The position numbers and the translations under genes are program-made. A stretch of DNA of 35,970 bases from Rhodospirillales bacterium (GTDB lineage: Bacteria > Pseudomonadota > Alphaproteobacteria > ATCC43930 > CGMCC-115725). This document shows, piece by piece, positions 1 through 7,921 of this stretch. Within the stretch, counting starts at the first letter, position 1. Every line of letters begins with the position of its first letter. The stretch spans positions 1 through 35,970 of the forward strand of contig JAQGIC010000141.1 in assembly GCA_028288725.1 (NCBI GenBank), in the 5' to 3' direction. The notes under the pieces were generated by a model, which searched no databases, was not told the origin of the DNA, and worked only from the letters and a program-made list of their open reading frames with translations.

Positions 1-57
1 CACCTGGGCGGCCGCGTGGCGCCGGGCCAGGACGTGCTGGCGGGGTTGAAGAACTGA
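1..57 (+). CDS. C-terminal tail of an unidentified protein (partial)
   Basis: An open frame runs from the first base to a TGA at 55-57 and encodes 18 residues (HLGGRVAPGQDVLAGLKN). Codon choice is GC-rich, as in the neighbouring genes. The rest lies outside the window, so no family can be assigned. It points toward the palindromic element that follows directly. Confidence 0.5.
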   Translation, partial: HLGGRVAPGQDVLAGLKN

Positions 58-60
58 GGC

Positions 61-178
61 TTAGAGCCTGATCCGATCAAACCGGCTCGGTTTGATCGGT
101 GAATCAGTCTCTAAATATATGATTTAGAGGGCGATTCAGACATGAGGTCGGTCCGACCTCATGTCATCGCGCTCTAGG
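61..178. repeat. Nested palindromic intergenic element (three hairpins in one outer stem)
   Basis: Three inverted repeats follow each other. The first has perfect 12-base arms at 73-84 and 88-99 with a 3-base loop. The second is imperfect: GAATC and CTCTAAAT at 101-116 pair with 122-137. The third has perfect 12-base arms at 140-151 and 153-164 with a 1-base loop. Outer flanks TAGAGCCTGAT (62-72) and ATCGCGCTCTA (about 165-175) also pair with two mismatches, so the whole segment can fold as a cruciform. The TAGAGC-TGAT edge resembles the palindrome at 7922-7957. It looks like a dispersed alphaproteobacterial palindromic repeat rather than a simple terminator, although it may also end transcription of the gene on its left. 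Confidence 0.6.
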
Positions 179-197
179 CAGTTCGGGTGAGGAAAGG

Positions 198-255
198 GCC
201 GCCCGGTTGGGCGGCTCCAGTCGAAACGAGAGATGGCCAGGGCTGAGCCCTGGCC
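198..255 (-). terminator. Paired hairpins downstream of the TIGR03118 gene
   Basis: Two stem-loops follow the stop codon of the leftward gene. GGCCAGGG (235-242) pairs with CCCTGGCC (248-255), and GCCGCCC (198-204) pairs with GGGCGGC (209-215). On the minus strand the second stem is followed by CCTTTCC, a poor U-tract. They may terminate the leftward transcript; the evidence is structural only. Confidence 0.4.
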
Positions 256-262
256 GCTTCGA

Positions 263-1378
263 TTAACGATCGTGGCCACTATCGATCGGCTGGACCGGGG
301 TAAGCGCGCCGAACAGGCCATGCTGGCCCCGGCCGGTGCCGGCAGTGAAGAACAGGGTGCGCGGATCGGAGACGGCGCCGCCGCCGAAGTTCAACGACCA
401 GAGGCCGGGGATCGCGATCGGCTGGCGGTTCTTGTCGAGCATGATTTCGATGCGATCGCCATCATGGCCGAAGGCCAAAACGCGGCCGTCGCCGAAATTC
501 CCGACGATGATCTGACCGCTCATGCCGCCGAAACCCTCAGGTGCCGCCGCGACGCCCCAGGGCGCATTCAGCAACCCGCCGCCGGCCAGGCGTTCGACCA
601 GATTGCCGTTGGTATCGAAGATATCGACGAAGCCGGCCCCCTGAGCGGGCGTGACGAAGTTCTTCGCCGCGTTCTGCCTTGCATAAGTCACGGCAAGATT
701 GCCGTTCACCGCGTGAATGCCGAACGGGACAAAGCCGGCGGGCAAGGCCGGGTCGACGAACTTACCCGGCAGCTTGGCGCCGGCCGGCTGGAACGTCGCA
801 TCGAATACGTCGATCTGGCCGGACTTGACGTTCGCGGCATAGAGGAACGCGCCCTGGTCGTTCACGCCGAATTCGAGGCCGGTATAGCTGGCGCCCGCCT
901 TTGAATTGTCGATGGCGGTCACGGCGTTGGTCGGGGCCATCGGCTCATGCGGCGCCCAGGCGGCGATGGTGCCGTCGAGCGTCGCGAAGATGAACACCGA
1001 GGACAATTGCGTGCCGGGAACGAGAAAGCCGGAACTCGGATTCCACACCAGGCCGGTCGGGCTGCCCTTCGCGGCCCCGGCCGCACCGGGAACGGTGAAG
1101 GTAGCGGGCACCTTGGCGCCGTTGCCGTCGTAGAGCGAGGATACGCCCGTAGCGCGGTCGTTGATCCAGAATGGACTGTTCGGCTGGGCGGCAAGGCCCC
1201 AGGGATCCTGCAGCAGAGGATCGGTCGTGACCGCAATGCCCGGCATGTCGGCGACCAGGTTGGTCTGGGTATAGACGAAGGGATTCACGTGCTCGCCGAA
1301 GTCCTGCGCATGCGAGACGCTCGGCAGCAAAAAGGCAGTGGACAGGATCGCCGCCAGCAGCGGAGTTGTTGGCTTCAT
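263..1378 (-). CDS. Secreted TIGR03118 family (NHL/SMP-30-like beta-propeller) protein
   Basis: The 371-residue product has a clear Sec signal peptide (charged MKPTT, hydrophobic stretch, cleavage near SHAQ-DF at about residue 25). Repeating blades of the type DPWGLA, TGLVW, APWGVAAAP and GNFGDGRVLAF follow, as in the TIGR03118 family of predicted exported six-bladed propellers. The closing segment with PGLWSLNFGGG and DPRTLFFTAG is characteristic of that family. The biochemical function of the family is unknown; it is usually exported. It is a single-gene unit with about 190 bases to the next gene upstream. The start was chosen at the ATG that begins the signal peptide. Confidence 0.85.
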   Translation of the reverse strand: MKPTTPLLAAILSTAFLLPSVSHAQDFGEHVNPFVYTQTNLVADMPGIAVTTDPLLQDPWGLAAQPNSPFWINDRATGVSSLYDGNGAKVPATFTVPGAAGAAKGSPTGLVWNPSSGFLVPGTQLSSVFIFATLDGTIAAWAPHEPMAPTNAVTAIDNSKAGASYTGLEFGVNDQGAFLYAANVKSGQIDVFDATFQPAGAKLPGKFVDPALPAGFVPFGIHAVNGNLAVTYARQNAAKNFVTPAQGAGFVDIFDTNGNLVERLAGGGLLNAPWGVAAAPEGFGGMSGQIIVGNFGDGRVLAFGHDGDRIEIMLDKNRQPIAIPGLWSLNFGGGAVSDPRTLFFTAGTGRGQHGLFGALTPVQPIDSGHDR

Positions 1379-1571
1379 TCTTCTTTCCTCGCCTATCGGT
1401 TGGATTGTAAGCCGCTGTCCGACTCAAGCGGGTGCGGGCCTATTCCAGTCGATCTGAAAGATAGAGGCAGAGAAAATTCCAGCGAGAAACACGGATGATG
1501 AATGAAAACAAGGATCTAAGTCGGTTTCCGTAAACGGGACTCAATAATCGCCCCAAAAATGCCACAGCGCT

Positions 1572-2552
1572 CTATGGCGTAATCAGAATCGCTCCAGTGG
1601 TAGCGCGCGCCTCCGCCGCCCGATGTGCCGCGACGATATCCGCCAGCTTGAAGCGGGCGCCGATATCGACCTTGACCGCGCCGGACGCGATCGCCGCGAA
1701 CAGTTCCGCCGCGTTGGCGCGGAACGTCGCCGGATCGGCATTGTGCGGGAACACCGAGGGGCGGGTGACGTAGAGGCAGCCCTTCTTGTTCAAGAGATCC
1801 ATCGAGATTTCCGGCGCCGGGCCGGACGCCGCGCCGTAGCTGACGACCAGGCCGAACGGGGCGGCAAGGTCGAGCGACTGCAGGAACGTAGTCTTGCCGA
1901 CCGAATCATAGACCACGCGGGCCTTGCGGCCGCCGGTGGCCGCCAGCAGGTCCTGGGCCCAGTCGGGCTTGGAATAATCGATGGCGATGTCGCAGCCGGC
2001 TCGCAAGGCCACCGCGCATTTCTCCGGCGAGCCGGCGGTGCCGACGACGAAGGCGCCCAGCGCCTTGCCCCAGCCGGCGAGGATCTGGCCGACTCCGCCC
2101 GCGGCGGCATGGATGATGATCATCTCGCCCGGCTGCACCGCATGGGTCCGGCGCAGCAGATATTGTGCGGTCATCCCCTTGAACAGCAGGGCCGCCGCCA
2201 TCTCGTCGCCGACGCCGTCGGGCAGCTTCACCAGCTTCTCCGCCGGCACGATGCGCTTGTCGGCATAGGCGCCCAGGCCGGCATTCATATAGGCGACGCG
2301 GTCGCCCGGCTTCACGCTTTCGACGCCGGAGCCGACCGCCTCGACAATACCGGCCGCCTCATGGCCAAGCCCGGTCGGGTTGGGCAGGGGATAGATGCCG
2401 CTGCGCTGATAGACGTCGATATAGTTGAAGCCGATCGCGGTCTGGGCGACCAGGACCTCGCCGGCGCCGGGGGCGGCCAGATCGAGGGTTTCGAGCTGCA
2501 TGACGTCGGCCGGGCCGAACCCGTGCAGAACGACCGCGCGTGCCTTCGTCAT
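1572..2552 (-). CDS. qorA: NADPH:quinone oxidoreductase (QorA-like, MDR superfamily)
   Basis: The 326-residue protein matches E. coli QorA in length and in many blocks: [34 protein letters not shown], the Rossmann motif AAAGGVG near residue 150, [11 protein letters not shown], and the C-terminal ATTGAILI. It belongs to the zinc-free quinone reductase branch of the medium-chain dehydrogenases, since the zinc-ligand cysteines are absent. It should be a cytoplasmic enzyme reducing quinones with NADPH. It is divergent from an ArsR-type regulator, and a perfect palindrome at 2581-2600 lies just upstream of its start. Control by that regulator in response to quinone or electrophile stress is an inference. 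Confidence 0.88.
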   Translation of the reverse strand: MTKARAVVLHGFGPADVMQLETLDLAAPGAGEVLVAQTAIGFNYIDVYQRSGIYPLPNPTGLGHEAAGIVEAVGSGVESVKPGDRVAYMNAGLGAYADKRIVPAEKLVKLPDGVGDEMAAALLFKGMTAQYLLRRTHAVQPGEMIIIHAAAGGVGQILAGWGKALGAFVVGTAGSPEKCAVALRAGCDIAIDYSKPDWAQDLLAATGGRKARVVYDSVGKTTFLQSLDLAAPFGLVVSYGAASGPAPEISMDLLNKKGCLYVTRPSVFPHNADPATFRANAAELFAAIASGAVKVDIGARFKLADIVAAHRAAEARATTGAILITP

Positions 2553-2580
2553 GATGAACCTCGGGATGGGTCGATGGTGT

Positions 2581-2628
2581 GGTACGATCGCTATCGTACC
2601 TTGTTTGAGGTATGGCGCAAGTCGTACC
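2581..2628. promoter_or_regulatory. Operator-like palindrome between qorA and the ArsR-type regulator
   Basis: GGTACGAT (2581-2588) and ATCGTACC (2593-2600) form a perfect 8-base inverted repeat with a 4-base centre. A third half-site, TCGTACC, recurs at 2622-2628. The array sits between divergent start codons, where winged-helix ArsR regulators normally bind. It is a good candidate site for autorepression and control of qorA. Confidence 0.55.
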
Positions 2629-2641
2629 TGGTGGGATCAGC

Positions 2642-2956
2642 ATGCCGGACAGCGAGGGACATCCGTCGGCCGACGAAATGGAGCTGGGCCAGATCTTCGC
2701 GGCGCTCGCCGACCCGCTGCGCCGCCGCGTCGTGCTGGCATTGGCCCGGGAGCCGGGCGAGGGCGAGCGCAGTTGCAGCTCATTCGACCTGCCGGTGACC
2801 AAGGCGACGCGGACGCATCATTTCCGCGTGCTGCGCGAGTCCGGGCTCATTCGCCAACGCAATTGCGGCAACGGCCGGATGAACCGGCTGCGTCGGGATG
2901 ATCTGGACAAGCGCTTTCCGGGGCTGATCGATCTGGTGCTGGCCGATCCGAAATAG
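2642..2956 (+). CDS. ArsR-family winged-helix transcriptional regulator
   Basis: From the ATG at 2642 the product has 104 residues. That start has GGTGGGA six bases upstream, and the longer in-frame start at 2612 would place coding sequence over the operator repeats. The first 60 residues carry the ArsR-like block IFAALADPLRRRVVLAL, then VTKATRTHHFRVLRESGLIRQR, which is the recognition helix and start of the wing (compare S-x-HLxxL in ArsR). The only cysteines are C-S-S after the second helix and one in the wing (QRNCGN). A redox or quinone-sensing mechanism like that of other regulators paired with quinone reductases is possible but unproven. It is divergent from qorA. Confidence 0.8.
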   Translation: MPDSEGHPSADEMELGQIFAALADPLRRRVVLALAREPGEGERSCSSFDLPVTKATRTHHFRVLRESGLIRQRNCGNGRMNRLRRDDLDKRFPGLIDLVLADPK

Positions 2957-2962
2957 GCCGAA

Positions 2963-2985
2963 AACATTGTCTCCCGGACAATGTT
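2963..2985. promoter_or_regulatory. 23-base perfect palindrome after the ArsR-type gene
   Basis: AACATTGTC (2963-2971) and GACAATGTT (2977-2985) are perfect 9-base arms around TCCCG. No T-tract follows on either strand, so a terminator is less likely than an operator. It sits directly upstream of the LysE-family remnant and may be the leftover operator of that gene. Confidence 0.4.
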
Positions 2986-3012
2986 CGCGTTGCCCTTTGC
3001 CGGAGGTCCTCG

Positions 3013-3313
3013 ATGATCGGTTCCACCACGCTCGCCGGGTTCGCGCTGGTCGCGTTCGGCATGGTCTGCCTATGGCATGCTAAAAGGGGCGGCGCGCTCT
3101 ATCTGCTTTATCTGGCCTGGAACGCGATCAAGCCGGGGCCCGTTCGATCCTGGAGCCGCGCCGGGATCTGATGGCCGATGGACCGGGCCGGTTGTTCCTG
3201 ATGGGTTTCGTGACCAACCTGCTCAACCGAAGATCGCCGTTCTTTATCTGTCGCTGCTGCCGCAGTTCATCGGGCTTGCGGTGCATCTGGTGATGGACCG
3301 GCGACCCGCGTGA
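3013..3313 (+). pseudogene. Degraded LysE/RhtB-family exporter
   Basis: An ATG at 3013, with GGAGG about 9 bases upstream, starts a frame reading MIGSTTLAGFALVAFGMVC. It then jumps to GGALYLLYLAWNAIKPGP, a segment that in LysE/RhtB exporters lies some 60 residues in, so an internal piece is missing. This frame stops at 3171. The next family block, LFLMGFVTNLLN then KIAVLYLSLLPQFI, is split between two frames by loss of one base near 3225 (AACCGAAG where AACCCGAAG is expected). The last third of the protein is absent. These proteins export amino acids across the inner membrane; this copy cannot be functional. Confidence 0.7.
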
Positions 3314-3338
3314 CCGCGGGCCGCCGCGCCGTCAAGTC

Positions 3339-4355
3339 CTACCGGAACGGCGGGGCGTAGATCAGGCCGCCCTTGGTCCACAGGTCGTTCAGGCCGCGCT
3401 CGAGCTTGAGCGGGGTCTTGGTGCCGATGTTGCGCTCGAAGCTTTCGCCGTAATTGCCGACTTGGCGGATGGTGTCGGCGGCCCAGGTGTCGCTGAGGCC
3501 CATGGAGGTGCCGAGGCCGGGCGTCGCGCCCAACAGGCGCTTGGTCTCCGGATTCTCGTCCTTCATATGCTGATCGACGGTCGCGGCTGTGATGCCCAGC
3601 TCCTCGGCCTCGATCATCGCATACATGGTCCAGCGGACCGCGTGGATGAAGGCCGGATCGTCCTGGCGGACGGCGACGCTGATCGGCTCCTTGGAGATCA
3701 CTTCCGGCAGGATGACGTAATCGTCCGGATTGCTGATCGCGGCGCGGGTCGCGGCCAGGCCCGACATGTCGGTCGTATAGGCATCGCAGCGACCGCCCAG
3801 GAAGGCGTCGCGGGCGCCGTCCAGGCTGTCGTAGCTGACCGGCTTGATCTCGAGCTTATTGGCGCGGCTGAAATCGGCGAGGTTCAGCTCCGAGGTCGAG
3901 CCGGTCAGCGCACAGACGGTGGCGCCCTTCAGGGCCTTGGCGCTTTTGACGCCGGACTTCTTCGTCACCATGAAGGCCTGGCCGTCATAGAAGGTCACGA
4001 CCGGGAAGGTCAGGTTGAGGGTCGATTCGCGGGTCAGCGACCAGGTGGCGCTGCGCGCCAGCATGTCGACTTCGCCCGACTGCAGCGCGGTGAAGCGGTT
4101 CTGCGATGTCAGCGGCACGTATTTGACGTTGTCGGCCTTGCCGGTGATCGCGGTGGCGACCGCACGGCACTGATCGACCTCGAAGCCGGTATAGACGCCC
4201 TTGCTGTCGGGCTGGGCGAAGCCCGGATTGCCGGTATTGACGCCGCAGATCAATTGGCCGCGCGACTTGATCGTCTCGATCGTGCCGGCCTGGGCCGACG
4301 CGGCGCCCGCGACCAGGGCGATGGCGGTAAGAGCGGGTAAAATTGCTTTGAGCAC
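3339..4355 (-). CDS. AapJ/BztA-like general amino-acid ABC transporter substrate-binding protein
   Basis: A GTG start at 4355 gives 338 residues beginning MLKAILPALTAIALVAGAASAQA, a clean Sec signal peptide. Earlier in-frame ATGs would add about 48 residues of non-signal sequence. The mature part has the family 3 solute-binding pattern of AapJ/BztA: GVNTGNPGFAQPDSKGVYTGFEVDQCRAVA, a GEVDMLARSATWSLTRE block and a GGRCDAYTTDMSGLAA block. Length matches AapJ (about 340). It would bind L-amino acids in the periplasm for an AapQMP-type importer. No permease or ATPase genes are nearby, so it is an orphan that must share a transporter. It is divergent from the UxaA-type gene. Confidence 0.85.
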   Translation of the reverse strand: MLKAILPALTAIALVAGAASAQAGTIETIKSRGQLICGVNTGNPGFAQPDSKGVYTGFEVDQCRAVATAITGKADNVKYVPLTSQNRFTALQSGEVDMLARSATWSLTRESTLNLTFPVVTFYDGQAFMVTKKSGVKSAKALKGATVCALTGSTSELNLADFSRANKLEIKPVSYDSLDGARDAFLGGRCDAYTTDMSGLAATRAAISNPDDYVILPEVISKEPISVAVRQDDPAFIHAVRWTMYAMIEAEELGITAATVDQHMKDENPETKRLLGATPGLGTSMGLSDTWAADTIRQVGNYGESFERNIGTKTPLKLERGLNDLWTKGGLIYAPPFR

Positions 4356-4508
4356 GGTCGGACTCTCTTCGGAATGGGAGGATTGGTACGACGAGTAATT
4401 CCGACCATGCCACGAACCGGAACCGGCGTCAGTTGCGGTCTGATGACAATTGGGCGTGACATCCCACCTGTCAGAAAGTATCTGGTCCGCCCCGGCCAAC
4501 CCGGGTTA

Positions 4509-4525
4509 AATTGGTCAGGCCAGTT
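4509..4525 (+). promoter_or_regulatory. GntR/FadR-type operator candidate upstream of the UxaA-type gene
   Basis: AATTGGT (4509-4515), CAG, then GCCAGTT (4519-4525) form a near-palindrome with two mismatches. It closely resembles the AATTGGT-N3-ACCAATT sites of FadR-subfamily GntR regulators such as PdhR and LldR. It lies 19 bases before the start codon, where binding would block initiation. Sugar-acid genes are often controlled by this subfamily; no regulator gene is adjacent. Confidence 0.45.
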
Positions 4526-4543
4526 ATATGTAGGAGGATACGC

Positions 4544-6064
4544 ATGCCCCCCATCACCCTCCGCCTCAATCCCAACGACACGGTCGTGGTCGCCCGGGTG
4601 GACCTGATGGCCGGGACCGAGATCCCCGGCGAGGGCATCAGGACCGCGGGCTTCGTGCCGGCCGGCCACAAGCTGGCGATCAAGCCGGTCGCGGTCGGCG
4701 AGGCGATCCGCAAATACGGCCAGATCATCGGCTTCGCGACCGAAGCCGTCGCGGTCGGCGAGCATGTCCATACCCATAATTGCGCGATCGGCTCGTTCGA
4801 CCGGGATTATGCCTTCGGCGTCGATGCCCATCCGACCGATTTCGTCCCCGCCCCGGCCCAGGCGACGTTCCAGGGCATCGTCCGGCCGGACGGCCGGGTC
4901 GCGACGCGCAACTATCTGGGCGTGGTGACCAGCGTCAATTGCTCGGCCACGGTCGCGCGCCGCATCGTGGCGCTCCTCGACCGCGAGATCCGAGAGAATT
5001 GGCCGGGCATCGACGGTGCCGTCGCCATCACCCACGGCACCGGCTGCGGCATGGCGGCCCAGGGCGAGCCGGTCGATCTGCTGCGCCGGACGCTCGCCGG
5101 TTACGCGCGTCACCCGAATTTCGCCGGCGTGCTGCTGCTGGGGCTCGGCTGCGAGGCGAACCAGATCGCCGGCATGGTGCAATCGGGCGGCCTGAAGACC
5201 GGCGCGCTCTTGGAAACCATGACCATTCAGGAAAGCGGCGGCTCGGCCAAGACGATCGAGGGCGGCCTGGCGCGTCTCAAGGCCATGCTGCCCGAGGCGG
5301 CGAAGGCCAAACGCATGACCGTATCGGCCAGCCATCTGACGCTGGCGCTGCAATGCGGCGGCTCCGACGGCTATTCCGGCATCACGGCCAATCCGGCGCT
5401 GGGCGCCGCGGTCGATCTGCTGGTGCGCCATGGCGGCACCGCGGTCCTGTCGGAAACGCCGGAGATCTACGGTGCCGAGCATCTGCTGACGCGTCGGGCC
5501 CAGAGCCGCGAGGTCGGGGAGAAGCTGATCGAGCGCATCAAATGGTGGGAGGAGTATACCGCCACCAACAAGGGTTCGATGGACAACAACCCGTCGCCGG
5601 GCAACAAGGCCGGCGGCCTCACCACCATCCTGGAAAAGTCGCTGGGGGCGGTCGCCAAGGGAGGTTCGACCAACCTGACCGACGTCTATCGCTACGCCGA
5701 CCCGATCACCGCCAAGGGTTTCGTGTTCATGGATACGCCGGGCTACGACCCGGTCTCGGCGACAGGGCAGGTGGCGGGCGGCGCCACCATGATCTGCTTC
5801 ACCACGGGGCGCGGTTCGGTGTTCGGCTGCAAGCCGACGCCCAGCCTGAAGCTCGCGACCAATTCGGCGCTCTATCGCCGCATGACCGACGACATGGACA
5901 TCAATTGCGGTCCGATCGCCGATGGCGAGGTCTCGGTCGCGGAAATGGGCGGACGCATCTTCGAGCATGTGCTGAAGGCCGCGTCGGGCGAGCCGACCAA
6001 GAGCGAGGCGCTCGGATTCGGCGATGACGAGTTTCAGCCCTGGCAGTTGGGCGCCGTCATGTGA
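4544..6064 (+). CDS. UxaA family hydro-lyase (altronate/galactarate dehydratase-like)
   Basis: The ATG at 4544 follows TAGGAGGA at good spacing and gives 506 residues. An N-terminal SAF domain (about 1-90, LNPNDTVVVARVDLMAGTEI) is followed by the large altronase domain with GFVRPDGRVATRNYLGVV-like sequence, THGTGCGM, LGLGCEANQI, DNNPSPGNKAGGLTTI, GSTNLTDV and DINCGPIADGE. The conserved Cys and His residues fit an iron-dependent sugar-acid dehydratase. Fused SAF plus altronase is the normal architecture of UxaA, and the length is normal. The exact substrate (altronate, galactarate or another aldarate) cannot be told. The gene probably forms a unit with the LIV-type binding protein 56 bases downstream. 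Confidence 0.85.
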   Translation: MPPITLRLNPNDTVVVARVDLMAGTEIPGEGIRTAGFVPAGHKLAIKPVAVGEAIRKYGQIIGFATEAVAVGEHVHTHNCAIGSFDRDYAFGVDAHPTDFVPAPAQATFQGIVRPDGRVATRNYLGVVTSVNCSATVARRIVALLDREIRENWPGIDGAVAITHGTGCGMAAQGEPVDLLRRTLAGYARHPNFAGVLLLGLGCEANQIAGMVQSGGLKTGALLETMTIQESGGSAKTIEGGLARLKAMLPEAAKAKRMTVSASHLTLALQCGGSDGYSGITANPALGAAVDLLVRHGGTAVLSETPEIYGAEHLLTRRAQSREVGEKLIERIKWWEEYTATNKGSMDNNPSPGNKAGGLTTILEKSLGAVAKGGSTNLTDVYRYADPITAKGFVFMDTPGYDPVSATGQVAGGATMICFTTGRGSVFGCKPTPSLKLATNSALYRRMTDDMDINCGPIADGEVSVAEMGGRIFEHVLKAASGEPTKSEALGFGDDEFQPWQLGAVM

Positions 6065-6082
6065 TTTGATCTCTCCCGTGTC

Positions 6083-6094
6083 TTGAGATCTCAA
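6083..6094. promoter_or_regulatory. 12-base perfect palindrome between the UxaA-type gene and binding protein
   Basis: TTGAGATCTCAA is its own reverse complement. It sits in the 56-base gap, about 17 bases before the GGGAGGG ribosome site at 6110-6116. It could be an operator or an RNA processing stem; the AT-rich stretch after it (AACGATAAAAAA) does not make a convincing terminator. Confidence 0.3.
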
Positions 6095-6120
6095 AACGAT
6101 AAAAAAGACCGGGAGGGAAC

Positions 6121-7329
6121 ATGGCTACGAAGTTCGGATTCACACTGGGATTCGCGGCGGCGCTGCTGGCGACGACGTCGATCGCGCGGGCGGCCGACGG
6201 GCCGGTCAAGATCGGCGTCCTGACCGACATGTCGAGCCTCTATTCCGATTCAGGCGGCAAGGGCTCGGTGATCGCGGCCGAGATGGCGGTCGAGGATGCC
6301 GGCGGCTCGGTGCTGGGCCAGAAAGTCCAGGTGGTCGGCGCCGACCATCAGAACAAAGCCGATATCGGGGCCAATATCGCGCGCGACTGGTTCGACAATG
6401 GTGGGGTCGACGTCATCTCCGACGTGCCGAACTCGGCCGTGGCGCTGGCGGTTCAGCAGATCACCAAGGACAAGAACAGGATCTTCCTGATCTCGGCCGG
6501 CGGCTCGTCCGACCTGACCGGCCCGGCCTGTTCGCCCAACAGCATTCACTGGACCTACGACACCTATGCGCTGGCCCACGGCACCGGCGGCGCCATGGTC
6601 AAGGAGGGCGGCGACAGCTGGTTCTTCATCACCGCCGACTATGCTTTCGGTCACGCGCTGGAGCGGGATACCAGTGCCGAAGTCGCCCGCCAGGGCGGCA
6701 AGATCCTGGGCTCGGTCAATGCGCCGCTCGGGACCGCCGATTTCTCGTCGTTCCTGCTGCAGGCCCAGGCCTCCAAGGCCAAGGTCATCGGCCTGGCCAA
6801 CGCCGGCGGCGATACCAAGACCTCGGTCAAACAGGCCCATGAGTTCGGTGTCGTCACCGGCGGGCAGAAGCTGGCCGGCATGCTGGTCAATATCGACGAC
6901 GTGCATGCGCTGGGGCTGGAGACGGCCCAGGGCCTGATCTTCACCGAAGGCTTCTACTGGGACCTGAACGACGAGACCCGCGCCTTCGGCAAGCGCTTCC
7001 TGGCCAAGGACGGGCTGATGCCGTCGAGCTATCAGGCCGGCGTCTATTCCTCGGTCCTGCATTACCTGAAGGCGGTCAAGGCCGTGGGATCCAAGGATCC
7101 GCAGAAGGTGCTGGCCTGGATGCGCGCCAACAAGGTCGACGACTTCTTTTCCCACGGGGGCTATATCCGCGAAGATGGTCGCATGGTCCATGACATGTAT
7201 CTGGTCCAGGCCAAGACACCGGCCGAGTCCAAGAGCGAGTGGGATCTCTACAAGGTCCTGAAGACCATGCCCGGCGACGAGGTCTATCGCCCGCTGAAAG
7301 ACGGCGGCTGCCCGCTGATCAAGGGCTGA
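6121..7329 (+). CDS. LIV-type (Peripla_BP_6) ABC transporter substrate-binding protein
   Basis: The 402-residue protein starts at an ATG with GGGAGGGA four bases upstream. Residues 1-24 are a Sec signal peptide (ending ARAA-DG). The mature domain opens with VKIGVLTDMSSLYSDSGGKGS and VVGADHQNKADIGA, then WFFITADYAFGHALERDT, then VIGLANAGGDTKTSVKQAHEFG, the standard blocks of leucine/isoleucine/valine-type binding proteins. Paralogues bind branched-chain amino acids, amides or aromatic acids, so the ligand is open. It lies downstream of the UxaA-type dehydratase, with a palindrome between, and no permease genes follow. Co-function with sugar-acid use is an inference from position only. Confidence 0.85.
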   Translation: MATKFGFTLGFAAALLATTSIARAADGPVKIGVLTDMSSLYSDSGGKGSVIAAEMAVEDAGGSVLGQKVQVVGADHQNKADIGANIARDWFDNGGVDVISDVPNSAVALAVQQITKDKNRIFLISAGGSSDLTGPACSPNSIHWTYDTYALAHGTGGAMVKEGGDSWFFITADYAFGHALERDTSAEVARQGGKILGSVNAPLGTADFSSFLLQAQASKAKVIGLANAGGDTKTSVKQAHEFGVVTGGQKLAGMLVNIDDVHALGLETAQGLIFTEGFYWDLNDETRAFGKRFLAKDGLMPSSYQAGVYSSVLHYLKAVKAVGSKDPQKVLAWMRANKVDDFFSHGGYIREDGRMVHDMYLVQAKTPAESKSEWDLYKVLKTMPGDEVYRPLKDGGCPLIKG

Positions 7330-7344
7330 CCCGGAAGGACAGGC

Positions 7345-7372
7345 GCCGCCTGGGCTTTTGCGCTCAGGCGGC
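7345..7372. terminator. Hairpin between convergent genes
   Basis: GCCGCCTGGGC (7345-7355) pairs with GCTCAGGCGGC (7362-7372) with one mismatch around a TTTTGC loop. It lies between the stop of the LIV-type binding protein and the end of the convergent gene, whose last codons it overlaps. Neither side has a proper T-tract, so termination strength is uncertain. Confidence 0.45.
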
Positions 7373-7774
7373 CGCTTCGGCCCCCGGCAGTTCCTCGCCG
7401 TCGTCCTCGATCGGCGCATCCTCGTCGACCAGCACGGCCACGATCAGGTCGTAGCGTAGCGTGATGGTGCCCATGGCCCGACTGCGCAGCACCAGCGTGC
7501 CGCCGGGGGCGGCCAGCAGCTCGAAGGACGCGATGTCGCCTTCGTCCATATCCAACAGCGAAAAGGTCAGCCACAGCTGTTCGGTCGGATCGCGCACGGC
7601 CTCGACGATCTCCGAAACGCCATAGACGGTGCCGTCCTGCACCTTCACCGCCGCGCGATTGTCGGCGAAGGCCCACAGATCCTGGAACGGCTCGGCCAAG
7701 CCGCGGACCAGTTCGGTGGTCCGTTCATATTGCGCCTGCAGGCGGGCGCTGGTTTCGTCGTCGGTCGCATACAT
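7364..7774 (-). CDS. Hypothetical acidic protein
   Basis: The start at 7774 is fixed by GGAGG seven bases upstream (minus strand); the longer frame starting at 7807 has no such site. The 136-residue product (MYATDDETSARLQAQYERTTELV...) is acidic, with no signal peptide or membrane segment. It appears to be a compact mixed alpha/beta domain: an N-terminal helix to about residue 30, then alternating strands (VKVQDGTVYGVSEIVEAV, QLWLTFSLLDM, TLVLRSRAMGTITLRYDLIVAVLV). The C-terminus DEDAPIEDDGEELPG is disordered and acidic. I do not recognise the family. It is divergent from the next unknown gene, with a palindrome in the gap. Confidence 0.7.
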   Translation of the reverse strand: MYATDDETSARLQAQYERTTELVRGLAEPFQDLWAFADNRAAVKVQDGTVYGVSEIVEAVRDPTEQLWLTFSLLDMDEGDIASFELLAAPGGTLVLRSRAMGTITLRYDLIVAVLVDEDAPIEDDGEELPGAEAAA

Positions 7775-7921
7775 CGCTTGCCTCCGTAAACCGTGACCAG
7801 ATCGCAAGTGACGCTATTATGAGCGCTCGGCGCTGGACAGACCAGCGCGCCGGTTCCAGCGCGTTTGCCGTTCGGATGACACATCCGGACGAAAAGAATT
7901 CGCGCCAGATCGATAACGTCT

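Noticed and set aside
4250-6094. 614-codon minus-strand frame opposite the UxaA-type gene
   Set aside because: Shadow; the plus strand carries the SAF and altronase motifs and a good ribosome site.
7871-7891. small dyad GTTCGGATG/CATCCGGAC
   Set aside because: Short, with a mismatch and no positional support; treated as chance in GC-rich DNA.
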